A stretch of 54,920 nucleotides of DNA, taken from positions 1 through 54,920 of IMG/VR virus record IMGVR_UViG_3300013005_000046; one strand, written 5' to 3'. Of the stretch, positions 35,109-43,058 are shown piece by piece (position 1 is the stretch's first letter; the number at the start of each line of letters is the position of its first letter). The notes beneath the pieces are model-generated. The model saw only the letters and a list, made by a program, of their open reading frames with translations. It was not told the DNA's origin and searched no databases. The stretch is from a virus. The position numbers were made by a program, and so were the translations under genes.

Positions 35109-35689
35109 CTTTTGCAGTTATCCCTACCCGCACTGAAAGAAAAACTCTTTGGCCGCTGATTGATGTTCTTAATCAGGCTGGTGTCACACCAGTCATTGTC
35201 CGAACATGGGAGCATGCAAAGCCAGTACCAGGAGCGGTAGAGCTAGACGGTTGGGGCAAGATGTCAATTACATATTGGTGGAATCTTGGCATTGATTATG
35301 TCACAAAGACAATGCCGAATGCCCCCATTCTGGTGCTGAACGACGACCTTGGCATGTCAGTTGAAATGGTCAATGAACTTCTTGACGAGCTAAAGGACAA
35401 CGATCTTATTTGGTCTCGCAATTATGGCCCATATGTTTATAGTCCATTTTCTGGGGCTTGCTTCGGCCTTCGTGCTGGGACTATACGTCTGGACGAGGAG
35501 TTTGTTTGGTGGCATGGTGACGATGACCTGTATCACCGTGCAAAGGAATCTGGACTACGACTTAAGGCCACAAAGGTTGAGCCTATTCACGTTCGTGCAA
35601 ATGACTACGAAAACTGGGGAGAAACAATGTTTGCTGAAGACATTCCACGTGACACTGCCTTGTTTGTTAGCCGCTGGGGGGAACAGTGA
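35105..35689 (+). CDS. Glycosyltransferase-like protein, second copy type
   Basis: 194 aa with an ATGA overlap upstream. FAVIPTRTERKTLWPLIDVL, LVLNDDLGMSVEMV, GACFGLRAGTI and WWHGDDDLYHRA resemble a small GT-A glycosyltransferase with acid clusters NDD and GDDD. It differs from the previous gene but probably acts in the same pathway. Confidence 0.7.
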   Translation: MTFAVIPTRTERKTLWPLIDVLNQAGVTPVIVRTWEHAKPVPGAVELDGWGKMSITYWWNLGIDYVTKTMPNAPILVLNDDLGMSVEMVNELLDELKDNDLIWSRNYGPYVYSPFSGACFGLRAGTIRLDEEFVWWHGDDDLYHRAKESGLRLKATKVEPIHVRANDYENWGETMFAEDIPRDTALFVSRWGEQ

Positions 35690-36123
35690 AAGTCCTTTAC
35701 CCAGGCGGATTTGATTTACTTCATGCTGGTCACATAAACGCTCTTGCCTTAGCTCGTAAAATAGCTGGACCTGGTGGCCGTCTTGTAGTAGCGGTCAACA
35801 CTGACAGTTTTATGTCAGATTACAAGCGTGTCCCTGCACGAACACAACAAGAACGTGTAGATGATGTTATTGCTACTGGATTAGCAGATGAAGTAATTCT
35901 TTGGCATGGACCAGAAAAACAAGATGAACAAATACTTTTCCAGAGTCCAGACGTTTACGTTGCTAGTTTTGACTGGGTTGACCGTGACTTGGCTCGCCAG
36001 CTTCGAATTCCTAGTCTTTCTTGGATAGATGACCAAGGAATTAGTTTGCTTTATATCCACAGAACGCCAGGCATTAGCACAACTCTTTTAATTAATAACC
36101 AAGTAGAGCAAAGTTTATCATAA
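35686..36123 (+). CDS. Cytidylyltransferase-like nucleotidyltransferase
   Basis: 145 aa, GTG start overlapping the previous TGA. VLYPGGFDLLHAGHINALAL contains the HxGH signature (HAGH), and VAVNTDSF and RTQQERVDDVIA are standard for the TagD/RfaE cytidylyltransferase family; the usual ISTT signature appears as GISTTLL near the end. It would activate a sugar or polyol phosphate with a nucleotide, supplying donors for the neighbouring glycosyltransferases. Confidence 0.8.
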   Translation: MKVLYPGGFDLLHAGHINALALARKIAGPGGRLVVAVNTDSFMSDYKRVPARTQQERVDDVIATGLADEVILWHGPEKQDEQILFQSPDVYVASFDWVDRDLARQLRIPSLSWIDDQGISLLYIHRTPGISTTLLINNQVEQSLS

Positions 36124-36780
36124 ATGGATAGTTACATTTGGCTTCAGCCTATCATTGAAGCACATCAAAAATATTTTGGTGGAGATGCTCTTAGAATTAT
36201 TGATGCAGGATCTCGTGATGGTGATGATGCCCAATGGATTTTATCAAAATTAGGTAATCAGGCTAATTGTACTGTTATCTGTATAGAAGCTAGAGAGGCT
36301 GCTGCTAATGAGATTAAAAACAAGTATCCAAACTTTGTGGTGTTTCCAACAGCAGTATCTAACTTTATTGGAGAATCAGAGTTTGTACAAATGAATGAAC
36401 AAGAGTTTTTTGGTTCCTCATCGCTTGAGCTAATAAGATCAAAAGCGTATCCGACAGAAAGCACAATTATTAATGTCGAAGTTACTAGGCTAGATGCTAT
36501 AATTGAACCAGGAATAACTGATGTTTTAAAAATAGATGTTGAGGGGCACTCTGTTCCAGTAATTGAAGGAATGGGAGATTTAATAAAAGACGTCTTAGTT
36601 GCTCACATTGAAACTGAAACTCCAGAAAGAATTTCTTGGGGAGAACCATCAAATAATTTAATAGTTATGGACATTATGCAAAAACTTGGATTCTCTTTGG
36701 TTGACGTTAGCTACCAATGGGGATGGAGTATTCAAGATCAAACTTGGATAAACACAAAACATGAAAGATATAGGGGCTAA
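36124..36780 (+). CDS. FkbM-family methyltransferase
   Basis: 218 aa. RIIDAGSRDGDDAQWIL is the SAM-binding loop. CIEAREAAANEIKN and VFPTAVSNFIGESEFV follow the FkbM pattern, with the hallmark DVLKIDVEGHSVPVIEGM. FkbM enzymes methylate sugars or small molecules. ATG directly follows the previous stop. In this cassette it most likely methylates the phage-made glycan. Confidence 0.85.
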   Translation: MDSYIWLQPIIEAHQKYFGGDALRIIDAGSRDGDDAQWILSKLGNQANCTVICIEAREAAANEIKNKYPNFVVFPTAVSNFIGESEFVQMNEQEFFGSSSLELIRSKAYPTESTIINVEVTRLDAIIEPGITDVLKIDVEGHSVPVIEGMGDLIKDVLVAHIETETPERISWGEPSNNLIVMDIMQKLGFSLVDVSYQWGWSIQDQTWINTKHERYRG

Positions 36781-36781
36781 A

Positions 36782-37831
36782 ATGACAGTAGTTGCAATTT
36801 CTCACGGATATCCACCACTTTGGAACATGGGTGGAGAAGTATCTCTTCATAGATCAATGGTAGCTGTTAAAGGAAATAGGGTTGTTTTAACAAATACTGA
36901 AGCCGAATACTATATTGATGGGATACGTGTTAGTCAAATAAATACCCCAGATGTCCTTAATGTAAACGCAAATCCATCTCCAATTGCTGAACAGCTTAAA
37001 GATCTTAATGCCAGAGTTGTAATTGCTCAAAACGAACTATCGTTACCCGCAGCTTTAGCAGCAAGCTCTGCTGGGGCAATCTCTATAGCAAGTGTTCATA
37101 CACCACCAAGGTATGGTAAAAACATTCGAGAGGGAGTTGTTTATTCTGATTATGCAGTATACAACACTGAAACTTCTGCAAGGCAGTGGGGGGAGCCTGG
37201 GGCTGTAGTTTTGCATCCACCTATTAGCGATTTACCGTCTAACACTAACACCAGTGGTGACGCTTACACCTGCCTTTCATCTTTAAGGAACAAAGGTGTT
37301 GAGGTAATGCTTTCCTTAGCAGAAACGCATGCAGATAAAAGATTCATTATTGTTAGATCGCCAGCCGAACCAACTCATGGTATACCAAACTTAGAGGAAA
37401 GAGTTTCTAAGCTGCCAAACGTTGAGCTACATCCAAGGGTAGATCCCAAAGATGTATATAAATACCTAGAGCAAACAAGAATACTCATAGTGCCATCTAT
37501 GTATGAAACTTATGGGATGTCCGCTATTGAAGCAGCAGGATATGGTATTCCATCTATTCACGTAGATACCCCGCATGTGAGGGAGGGTATTGGAGATGCT
37601 GCAGTGTTAATTAGTCCACTAAGCGTAGCTGAAGCTGAAAATGGAATTAGACTTATAGAGAATAGCTATAACCATTATAGTGAAAAGGTAAGATCCAAGG
37701 CTGAATGGATTCACGACAGGCAAGCTATGGAGCTTGATAACTTTTCTGAGTTTGTCAAAAACGTTAGCAAGCCAACCGACAAAACTGCAAGACAGAAGGC
37801 TGTTGCAAGAGCTTCTAGGATAAATCGCTAA
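36782..37831 (+). CDS. Glycosyltransferase family 4-like
   Basis: 349 aa from ATG 36782 after AGGGGCTAAA. The N-terminal Rossmann domain starts VVAISHGYPPLWNMGGEVSL. The C-terminal domain has the GT4 signature PSMYETYGMSAIEAAGYGIP, with E residues for the nucleotide, and then HVREGIGDAAVLISP. Retaining GT-B transferase. Converges with the Stealth-like gene with a four-base overlap. Confidence 0.85.
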   Translation: MTVVAISHGYPPLWNMGGEVSLHRSMVAVKGNRVVLTNTEAEYYIDGIRVSQINTPDVLNVNANPSPIAEQLKDLNARVVIAQNELSLPAALAASSAGAISIASVHTPPRYGKNIREGVVYSDYAVYNTETSARQWGEPGAVVLHPPISDLPSNTNTSGDAYTCLSSLRNKGVEVMLSLAETHADKRFIIVRSPAEPTHGIPNLEERVSKLPNVELHPRVDPKDVYKYLEQTRILIVPSMYETYGMSAIEAAGYGIPSIHVDTPHVREGIGDAAVLISPLSVAEAENGIRLIENSYNHYSEKVRSKAEWIHDRQAMELDNFSEFVKNVSKPTDKTARQKAVARASRINR

Positions 37832-38514
37832 GCTTCATAAACTGTTTTGTTTGCAAAATCAACATCTAAAATCTTATCTTTAATTATTTCAAAAGAATCG
37901 TCATTGCTAGATAGGTAGTCATATTTTAACATATCTATCTTGTCTGATTTTTTTGCAAGGCCACCAGAAGAATACACCTTAACGTCATCGATCTCTATTC
38001 CACCAACATTAAATACGTTGCCATACCTTGATCTCCATAAATCTGGAACATCTATTATTTTTAAAAGCTTTTCTTTTTCCATAACCATTGGAACATGCAA
38101 CTCATAATCTAAAACGTTTTCCTTTGCTCTGCGAGATAAGTTAGTTAAGGTTTTCTTTAGCATTAAAACATATCTTGTATTTCCAGTTAGCTCTTTATAC
38201 CTTGATATTTTTTTAAATAGAGATCCACCATGCATATATGGAACGTTGTCGACCTTTTTTATAACATAAAAATCATCATTCATCAAGATAAATGAGTCTG
38301 ATACCTGCTCAGAATTACAGATGGCCCTAAGATTATTTCTAGCATTTACATACTTAGATTTATTCTGAGGAACGTGTAAGTGGTTTCCTACATACCAGTC
38401 TGGCTTTCCACCAACTACCCACAAATTATCAAAGGCTAGGTTCTTTACGGCAGACCTAATAGAATACCTAAGCTCTTCATTATCGCCGTCTCTACAAATA
38501 TAAACTAAGTCCAT
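37828..38514 (-). CDS. Stealth-like glycan phosphotransferase
   Basis: 228 aa from ATG 38514; an in-frame start at 38538 lies upstream of the TATACT box (38529-38524). VYICRDGDNEELRYSIRSAV matches Stealth CR1, and VPQNKSKYVNARNNLRAICN and SDSFILMNDDFYVIK match CR2. Later NVGGIEIDDVKVYSSGG is less conserved. Stealth proteins transfer hexose-1-phosphate onto polysaccharides. This fits the glycan cassette although it is on the opposite strand. Confidence 0.75.
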   Translation of the reverse strand: MDLVYICRDGDNEELRYSIRSAVKNLAFDNLWVVGGKPDWYVGNHLHVPQNKSKYVNARNNLRAICNSEQVSDSFILMNDDFYVIKKVDNVPYMHGGSLFKKISRYKELTGNTRYVLMLKKTLTNLSRRAKENVLDYELHVPMVMEKEKLLKIIDVPDLWRSRYGNVFNVGGIEIDDVKVYSSGGLAKKSDKIDMLKYDYLSSNDDSFEIIKDKILDVDFANKTVYEA

Positions 38515-38541
38515 TATAATAAAAGTATAGCATAGCAAAAC

Positions 38542-38568
38542 GGACTGCCATAATCGACAGTCCGCTAG
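38542..38568. terminator. Bidirectional hairpin between converging/diverging units
   Basis: CGGACTG...CAGTCCG, a 7-bp perfect stem around about ten bases, directly downstream of the gene at 38581-38871. Confidence 0.5.
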
Positions 38569-38580
38569 CTAAGTAAATAG

Positions 38581-38871
38581 TTACTTCTTTTTGTTTGCTG
38601 GAGCCTTCTTAGCTACAGCTTTCTTAGCAGCTGGTGCCTTTAGGGGCTTAGCGGCCTTTGCAGCCTTCTCTACGGCCTCAGCAGATGGCATAACACCAAA
38701 AGCTGGGTCATTTGGATTAACGGCTCTCAGAGCCACTGGCAGCAATGCTGCTAGTAGTGAGTAAGCTAGGTCAGCTGGGTCTGTAACTCCAGCTAGGTAC
38801 AAAGCAGTTGCTGCTCCCAGAACGCTTCTTCCATAAGAAGCCAACATATTTTTTAGTTTTTCTGTATTCAT
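38581..38871 (-). CDS. Small membrane protein with Lys/Ala tail, holin-like
   Basis: 96 aa, ATG after AAGGAGAAAA. GRSVLGAATALYLAGVTDPA and LAYSLLAALLPVALRAVNPN form one or two helices; RAVNPNDPAFG is a recurrent phage motif. The last 30 residues are Lys/Ala/Pro-rich, like histone-tail repeats. Often found near lysis genes. Holin function is possible but unproven. Confidence 0.65.
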   Translation of the reverse strand: MNTEKLKNMLASYGRSVLGAATALYLAGVTDPADLAYSLLAALLPVALRAVNPNDPAFGVMPSAEAVEKAAKAAKPLKAPAAKKAVAKKAPANKKK

Positions 38872-38920
38872 TTTTCTCCTTGTTTTTTCTATCTATATCG
38901 TTGATATAGAATCTTTATAG

Positions 38921-39358
38921 CTACTTGGCCTTGTTTTCTTTAGGCTCGTCTTCGGGCATGATCTTTTTAAGTTCTATGTATGCTAAGTTAATTTCTTGTA
39001 GTATATCAGAGTGAGCACTTTGACCAGTGACAGTTCCATATGTATTTGCATATTCTAGATTTGGTTCTACTTTATTTTTAAATGTAGTAAGGGCAGCCTG
39101 GACATCCTCTATGTACTGAAATGCCCAATCCCTTGACTCAGAAATAAACTTTAAAAAGCCATCTGTTTTTTCTACATCATCAGGCTTTCTTTTGTCCAGC
39201 TGTTCTTTAAGATTTCCAATAATCACAGCCTTGTCAATAGAGTGTTGCAAAAAATTAGCTGTAAGCTTTTTAGCTTTTAGCTGTAGTCTAAAGTTATTTA
39301 TTAATAAAACAATAACTAAGAATGAAAGTATTCCAAATACAATTAGGTCCGTAATCAC
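38921..39358 (-). CDS. Membrane-anchored coiled-coil protein
   Basis: 145 aa. One N-terminal transmembrane helix (DLIVFGILSFLVIVLLINN) is followed by a long charged helical region (RLQLKAKKLTANFLQHSIDK, LKEQLDKRKPDDVEKTDGFL). GTVTGQSAHSDILQEINLAY follows. ATGA overlap with the upstream gene. Unknown function, possibly a scaffold at the membrane. Confidence 0.6.
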   Translation of the reverse strand: MITDLIVFGILSFLVIVLLINNFRLQLKAKKLTANFLQHSIDKAVIIGNLKEQLDKRKPDDVEKTDGFLKFISESRDWAFQYIEDVQAALTTFKNKVEPNLEYANTYGTVTGQSAHSDILQEINLAYIELKKIMPEDEPKENKAK

Positions 39359-39594
39359 TCTGTTCCACCTTCTCTTACAAGTAAAACAATTGCCCCATTA
39401 TCTTCCAGGGCTTTCTTAATTCTGATCATGTACTCTACAGCCTGTCTTTTACCATCATGTGATAGTGACATAAAAGCTTTTTCACTTGCCTTTACTGTAA
39501 TAAAATTATCATTGTCTACTAGCTGTACCGCAAAATTTGTTGGGGCGAAGTGTGCCAGAGAGCGAAACGCTCTTTTCATCTCATCTGTATACAT
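39355..39594 (-). CDS. 79-aa hypothetical protein
   Basis: Contains FAPTNFAVQLVDNDNFITVK and LSHDGKRQAVEYMIRIKKAL. Alpha/beta pattern, no named family. Six bases downstream of the WhiB gene and overlapping the next gene by ATGA, so co-transcribed. Confidence 0.6.
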   Translation of the reverse strand: MYTDEMKRAFRSLAHFAPTNFAVQLVDNDNFITVKASEKAFMSLSHDGKRQAVEYMIRIKKALEDNGAIVLLVREGGTE

Positions 39595-39600
39595 TAGTTT

Positions 39601-39885
39601 CTACTCATCTGTTGTTAAGTCTTTCCATTTTGAGCCCCAGTCTTTTTTAGTTCTATGGCTATTAAACTCTCTAGATATTTTACCAGACTCTAGAAAGATT
39701 CCTCCCCAGACTCCCCATTCTTTTTGAGAAACACCAACAGCAAAACACTTTCTAGCAACAGGACAACCAGAGCAGACTTTGTCAATCGCTGGCCTTAGTC
39801 CTTCGTTCTCTTCATACTTATCAAAAAATAGATTTGTGTCATACCCTACACAAGATCCGAGCTCTTTCCACTCATGCTTGTGCAT
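39601..39885 (-). CDS. whiB: WhiB-family Fe-S transcription factor
   Basis: 94 aa. Four conserved cysteines: GSCVGYD, then KVCSGCPVARKCFAVG, the usual Cys...Cys-x2-Cys-x5-Cys set for a [4Fe-4S] cluster. The WGVWGGIF beta-turn follows and then a basic segment (SHRTKKDWGSKWK). WhiB proteins are confined to Actinobacteria and their phages and bind the host principal sigma factor region 4. A phage copy probably redirects host transcription. It overlaps the upstream gene by 14 bases. Confidence 0.9.
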   Translation of the reverse strand: MHKHEWKELGSCVGYDTNLFFDKYEENEGLRPAIDKVCSGCPVARKCFAVGVSQKEWGVWGGIFLESGKISREFNSHRTKKDWGSKWKDLTTDE

Positions 39886-40090
39886 CGCTATTCCGATCTG
39901 GGATTAGCCATCCATTGCCAGATAGCTCAAAGCGTTGCTGCACATACCAGACCCCCTTGATTCTAACTCCGTCTTTAGAAGTCCTGCCTTTGTCAGACGG
40001 GTATCTTTTTACAACAGTCCATCCGTCCCAAAAAAAGCCTTTATTCTTAGAAATAAAGCTTTCCATCTCTTCGATTGTCTTGATAATCAT
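39872..40090 (-). CDS. 72-aa hypothetical protein
   Basis: Basic and aromatic: NKGFFWDGWTVVKRYPSDKG, RIKGVWYVQQRFELSGNGW. Probably a small beta fold. Its end overlaps the WhiB start, so the two are coupled. No family is recognised. Confidence 0.6.
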   Translation of the reverse strand: MIIKTIEEMESFISKNKGFFWDGWTVVKRYPSDKGRTSKDGVRIKGVWYVQQRFELSGNGWLIPDRNSDAQA

Positions 40091-40114
40091 TTTGGTGCTT
40101 TCTATTTTTATTGT

Positions 40115-40465
40115 TTAAAAGCGGTAAACGCCTACGGAAGCATCTTTGCTTTCTGCATAAGATACTAATGGCGAAACAGCTTCTTTCGGTTTGCTAAAAA
40201 ATGCAAAGTAGTTAACGATACTGATGTTTTCTTTTATCCAGCTTGGAGGAACCTTAATTAAACGAATCTTAATTCCTCTAGCCTTCAGGCTTCTTTCAGA
40301 AACATTACAAAATTCTAAGGCCATAGAGTTTATCTTTGATGGACCTGCAGAATAGACATAAAACTCTTTATCGTCTTCACCCATCTGAGAAAGGGCAGTT
40401 CCCATAGCTCTTAAGAATACAGAGTATTCATCAAAAGACTTGGTTCCCTGGGCAGCAACAATCAT
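40115..40465 (-). CDS. Conserved phage protein, SLOG/Rossmann-like (tentative)
   Basis: 116 aa. MIVAAQGTKSFDEYSVFLRA, YVYSAGPSKINSMALEF, RSLKARGIKIRLIKVP and SPLVSYAESKDASVGVYRF suggest an alpha/beta Rossmannoid with an early GTK motif. Similar proteins occur in many phages. Assignment to the SLOG superfamily is a guess from the strand order. ATGA overlap upstream. Confidence 0.55.
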   Translation of the reverse strand: MIVAAQGTKSFDEYSVFLRAMGTALSQMGEDDKEFYVYSAGPSKINSMALEFCNVSERSLKARGIKIRLIKVPPSWIKENISIVNYFAFFSKPKEAVSPLVSYAESKDASVGVYRF

Positions 40466-40860
40466 TTTTCTTTTCCTTCAGTTAGGGCTTCTACAATATG
40501 TATAACCTTTTCTAATTGTACCCTATCCATACCCATTGTGTCAACCTCTCTCGTGGTTTGTTCGTCGACGAGACCCTCTTCCATGTCTGCGACAAAAAGA
40601 GTATTGTTTTTAATCCAGTAAGCCTGGTTTTCTAGAAACACAACTCTTGTATACATAGAGCTTCTGTGGTTTTGTGATTGAGTGTTTGGCCTTTTAACCT
40701 CAAACTCATAATCTGGGACGTGGTTTTTTATTATTTCGTGTACCCTCGTCTGGCTGTATTTAATTGACCAGCTTTTGTCTTGGTCTATACCTTTGATAAC
40801 AAAAAAACGGAACACTAGGATAGTAGCACATGCTAAGACAAACCCCATTAAAAATTCCAT
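40462..40860 (-). CDS. Membrane-anchored hypothetical protein
   Basis: 132 aa, ATG after TAGGAGATAACG. One transmembrane helix at residues 3-21 (FLMGFVLACATILVFRFF), then a soluble domain (HVPDYEFEVKRPNTQSQNHR, VVFLENQAYWIKNNTLFVAD). No family is recognised. Confidence 0.6.
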   Translation of the reverse strand: MEFLMGFVLACATILVFRFFVIKGIDQDKSWSIKYSQTRVHEIIKNHVPDYEFEVKRPNTQSQNHRSSMYTRVVFLENQAYWIKNNTLFVADMEEGLVDEQTTREVDTMGMDRVQLEKVIHIVEALTEGKEK

Positions 40861-40898
40861 CGTTATCTCCTAGTAATATTTTACATAACTTTATGGAA

Positions 40899-41147
40899 TT
40901 AATCAGATTCTACTAATCGATTTTCGATTAGCTTTTCGGTTTCATCAACAATCTGATAAGCAAATTTCATCATTTTGTCATAACCAACAGCATTATCTAC
41001 AATACTATTATAATGATGTGCACAAAATAAGAGGTCTCCAGAAACACCAGTTACCCAGACGTAAGCCTGAGCACCGCAAGAATCACACCTGTCCGAAGCA
41101 TTTAGTTGCCAAACAGTCTTTTTCTCTATTGTAGAGTTTGTGTCCAC
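40899..41147 (-). CDS. DUF7455-like zinc-binding protein
   Basis: 82 aa. SDRCDSCGAQAYVWVTGVSG...LLFCAHHYNSI has the C-x2-C...C-x2-H pattern of the DUF7455 family, common in Actinobacteria. The C-terminal helix is acidic. Its function is not known. Together with WhiB it supports an actinobacterial host. Confidence 0.75.
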   Translation of the reverse strand: MDTNSTIEKKTVWQLNASDRCDSCGAQAYVWVTGVSGDLLFCAHHYNSIVDNAVGYDKMMKFAYQIVDETEKLIENRLVESD

Positions 41148-41152
41148 GTTAC

Positions 41153-41338
41153 CTACTTAGCCTTATTGTCAGTTGAATAGAATCCACCACCATTAAAGGC
41201 GACTCCTACAGGATAGTATACACGAGATAGCGGTAGATTGCAAGCATGGCAATCGTACCCTGGATCTTTATCCGAAATGCTTCTTACAAAAGTTTCTTTT
41301 GTTTTGCACTCACGGCATTCATACTCATATATAGGCAT
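41153..41338 (-). CDS. FmdB-type zinc ribbon protein
   Basis: 61 aa. PIYEYECRECKTKETFVRSI...YDCHACNLPLSRVYYP matches the FmdB/CxxC_CxxC_SSSS family: two CxxC knuckles and the usual MPxYEYxC start. The tail VAFNGGGFYSTDNK is also typical. Regulatory role suspected in the family. Confidence 0.85.
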   Translation of the reverse strand: MPIYEYECRECKTKETFVRSISDKDPGYDCHACNLPLSRVYYPVGVAFNGGGFYSTDNKAK

Positions 41339-41392
41339 AGTTATCTCTTATAGTTTATCATAAAATATAAGATAACGCAACAGGTAAGTATG

Positions 41393-42157
41393 TTAGTTTA
41401 GCTTAGACCAAGTTTTTGGGCCAACAATTCCATCTGCCGTTAGCTTGTGCTTTTTTTGAAAAGCAACTACTGCAGCGTGAGTCTTAGGACCGAATGGGCC
41501 GTTTGGGCTTACACCTAGCTTGTCTTGTAAGTAAACAACATCTGGAGTTTGTGGTTCACCCTGCTTTAGAAGTTTACCACCATAAGCCATTGCTCCGCTC
41601 TTAGTTGTTTTACCATGCACTGGAGCAGGGGAAGGAGGTGCATCAACAGGAGTTTGATCCTTAGCAGTCCCATTAATTGCTTCGTACTTAATCAGAGCAT
41701 CAAAGAAAGCTACTGGCTCAATAAAGTTTAATCCTGTAGCACTCCACTCGTACTTCTTGCCCTTGTGCAGCTCCCAGTGAAGGTGCTTGCCAGTTGACAT
41801 ACCAGTTGTGCCCATCTTTCCTAGCGGTGTGCCAGCTTCGATTTTTTGACCAACTTTAACCTTGATGCTGTCATCCTGCATGTGGGCAAAGAGTGTAGTA
41901 TACTGCTCCCCATTAATTTTGTGATGTATCATTACATAATTTCCAAAGCCACCACCTGCAGCGGTTGACTTCTTAGCCTCTGTTACTACACCATCAAAAG
42001 GTGCTTCGATCCAGCATGGTTCAGCTGGTGCCCAAATGTCTGTGCCGTTGTGGTGTTTTGGGGCTTTTGTTACAGGGTGAATGCGGTTGCCCATGATGCT
42101 GGTAATTTTCCAGTCTTTGCCCTGTTTGCCATCAATAGCTTGTTGTGCTTTAGCCAT
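41393..42157 (-). CDS. M23 endopeptidase with peptidoglycan-binding domain (lysin)
   Basis: 254 aa, ATG after AAGGAGAAATATT. M23 domain: HHNGTDIWAP supplies H and D, LFAHMQDDS and GKHLHWELHKG supply the catalytic HxH. A Pro-rich linker (about 175-190) leads to a C-terminal PG_binding_1 domain (PDVVYLQDKLGVSPNGPFGP, AVVAFQKKHKLTADGIVGPK). No signal peptide. Either an endolysin or a tail-associated hydrolase; the catalytic plus binding layout fits an endolysin. Confidence 0.85.
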   Translation of the reverse strand: MAKAQQAIDGKQGKDWKITSIMGNRIHPVTKAPKHHNGTDIWAPAEPCWIEAPFDGVVTEAKKSTAAGGGFGNYVMIHHKINGEQYTTLFAHMQDDSIKVKVGQKIEAGTPLGKMGTTGMSTGKHLHWELHKGKKYEWSATGLNFIEPVAFFDALIKYEAINGTAKDQTPVDAPPSPAPVHGKTTKSGAMAYGGKLLKQGEPQTPDVVYLQDKLGVSPNGPFGPKTHAAVVAFQKKHKLTADGIVGPKTWSKLN

Positions 42158-42276
42158 AATATTTCTCCTTGGTTTTCCATAATTATTTGGAATGTGCGTT
42201 GTTACCGCTTTTTAGCGTGTAATTAATTATACCATAATGGGTGAAAAATGCTTCATATGTTTCGTTTAAGCGTAAA

Positions 42277-42313
42277 AATGCCCCCACACAAAAACCAGGC
42301 TCTGTGTGAGGGA
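42277..42313 (-). terminator. Rho-independent terminator between the two M23 genes
   Basis: Minus strand CCCTCACACA...TGTGTGGGGG stem followed by CATTTTT, about 15 bases after the stop of the gene at 42328. Confidence 0.65.
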
Positions 42314-42327
42314 CACTTAGTTGTAAA

Positions 42328-42993
42328 TTATTTTGTTTTCTTTTTCTTTGGAGCTGCACCAAATCCTGGAACTGGATTAACCAACTTAGCATCCTTGCCA
42401 GGCTTTTTCTTAGCGGCCAAGTGACTTACGTCAAGGCTTGGTGCTGCAGTAGAAATTACTCCGTCATCTGGAGTTGCCATTGGAGCAGAGTCTCTTAGCT
42501 TTTCCCATGCCATTACAGCTTCAACAAACTCGATAGGGCTAACAAAGCCTTTACCATTTAGATCCCATCTGTGAACCTTTCCTTCTACAATCTCAAAGTG
42601 AAGGTGTCTTCCAGCAGAAGCTCCAGTGTTTCCCATGATGCCTAGGATAGTTCCAGCTTCAACCTTCTGACCAGTCTTAACCTTAAGAGAGCCCTCTTCC
42701 ATGTGACCTGAGCGAGATACATACCACTTACCATTAATCTTTGAGCGAATGTCTACGTAGTATCCGATGCCACCTAGAGAGCCATCAGAGTTTTTTAACT
42801 TTGAGGGACCTGCATATACCACCGTTCCGTCGTGCCATGCTTCAATATAAATCTTTGGGTTACTGCCCCAAAGGTCAGTGCCATTATGATGTTTCTTGAT
42901 TTTCTCTATAGGATGCACCCTCCATCCAAAAGGACTCGTAATTTTCCAAGCCTTTCCTTTTTTCCCGTCAATCGGGTATTGTGATTTTGCCAT
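42328..42993 (-). CDS. Second M23 family peptidase
   Basis: 221 aa, ATG after AAGGAGATTTT. The start MAKSQYPIDGKKGKAWKITS is paralogous to the first M23 gene. HHNGTDLWGS and GRHLHFEIVEG carry the zinc ligands and HxH, and SRSGHMEEGS the other His. Instead of a peptidoglycan-binding domain it ends in a Lys/Pro-rich tail (AAKKKPGKDAKLVNPVPG, then KKKK). The two copies probably differ in targeting: one free lysin and one virion-bound is a reasonable inference. Confidence 0.85.
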   Translation of the reverse strand: MAKSQYPIDGKKGKAWKITSPFGWRVHPIEKIKKHHNGTDLWGSNPKIYIEAWHDGTVVYAGPSKLKNSDGSLGGIGYYVDIRSKINGKWYVSRSGHMEEGSLKVKTGQKVEAGTILGIMGNTGASAGRHLHFEIVEGKVHRWDLNGKGFVSPIEFVEAVMAWEKLRDSAPMATPDDGVISTAAPSLDVSHLAAKKKPGKDAKLVNPVPGFGAAPKKKKTK

Positions 42994-43058
42994 AAAATCT
43001 CCTTAACTATTGTCCTAACAAATTAGAACATATTATTATTATACCACCGAAAAGTCTT

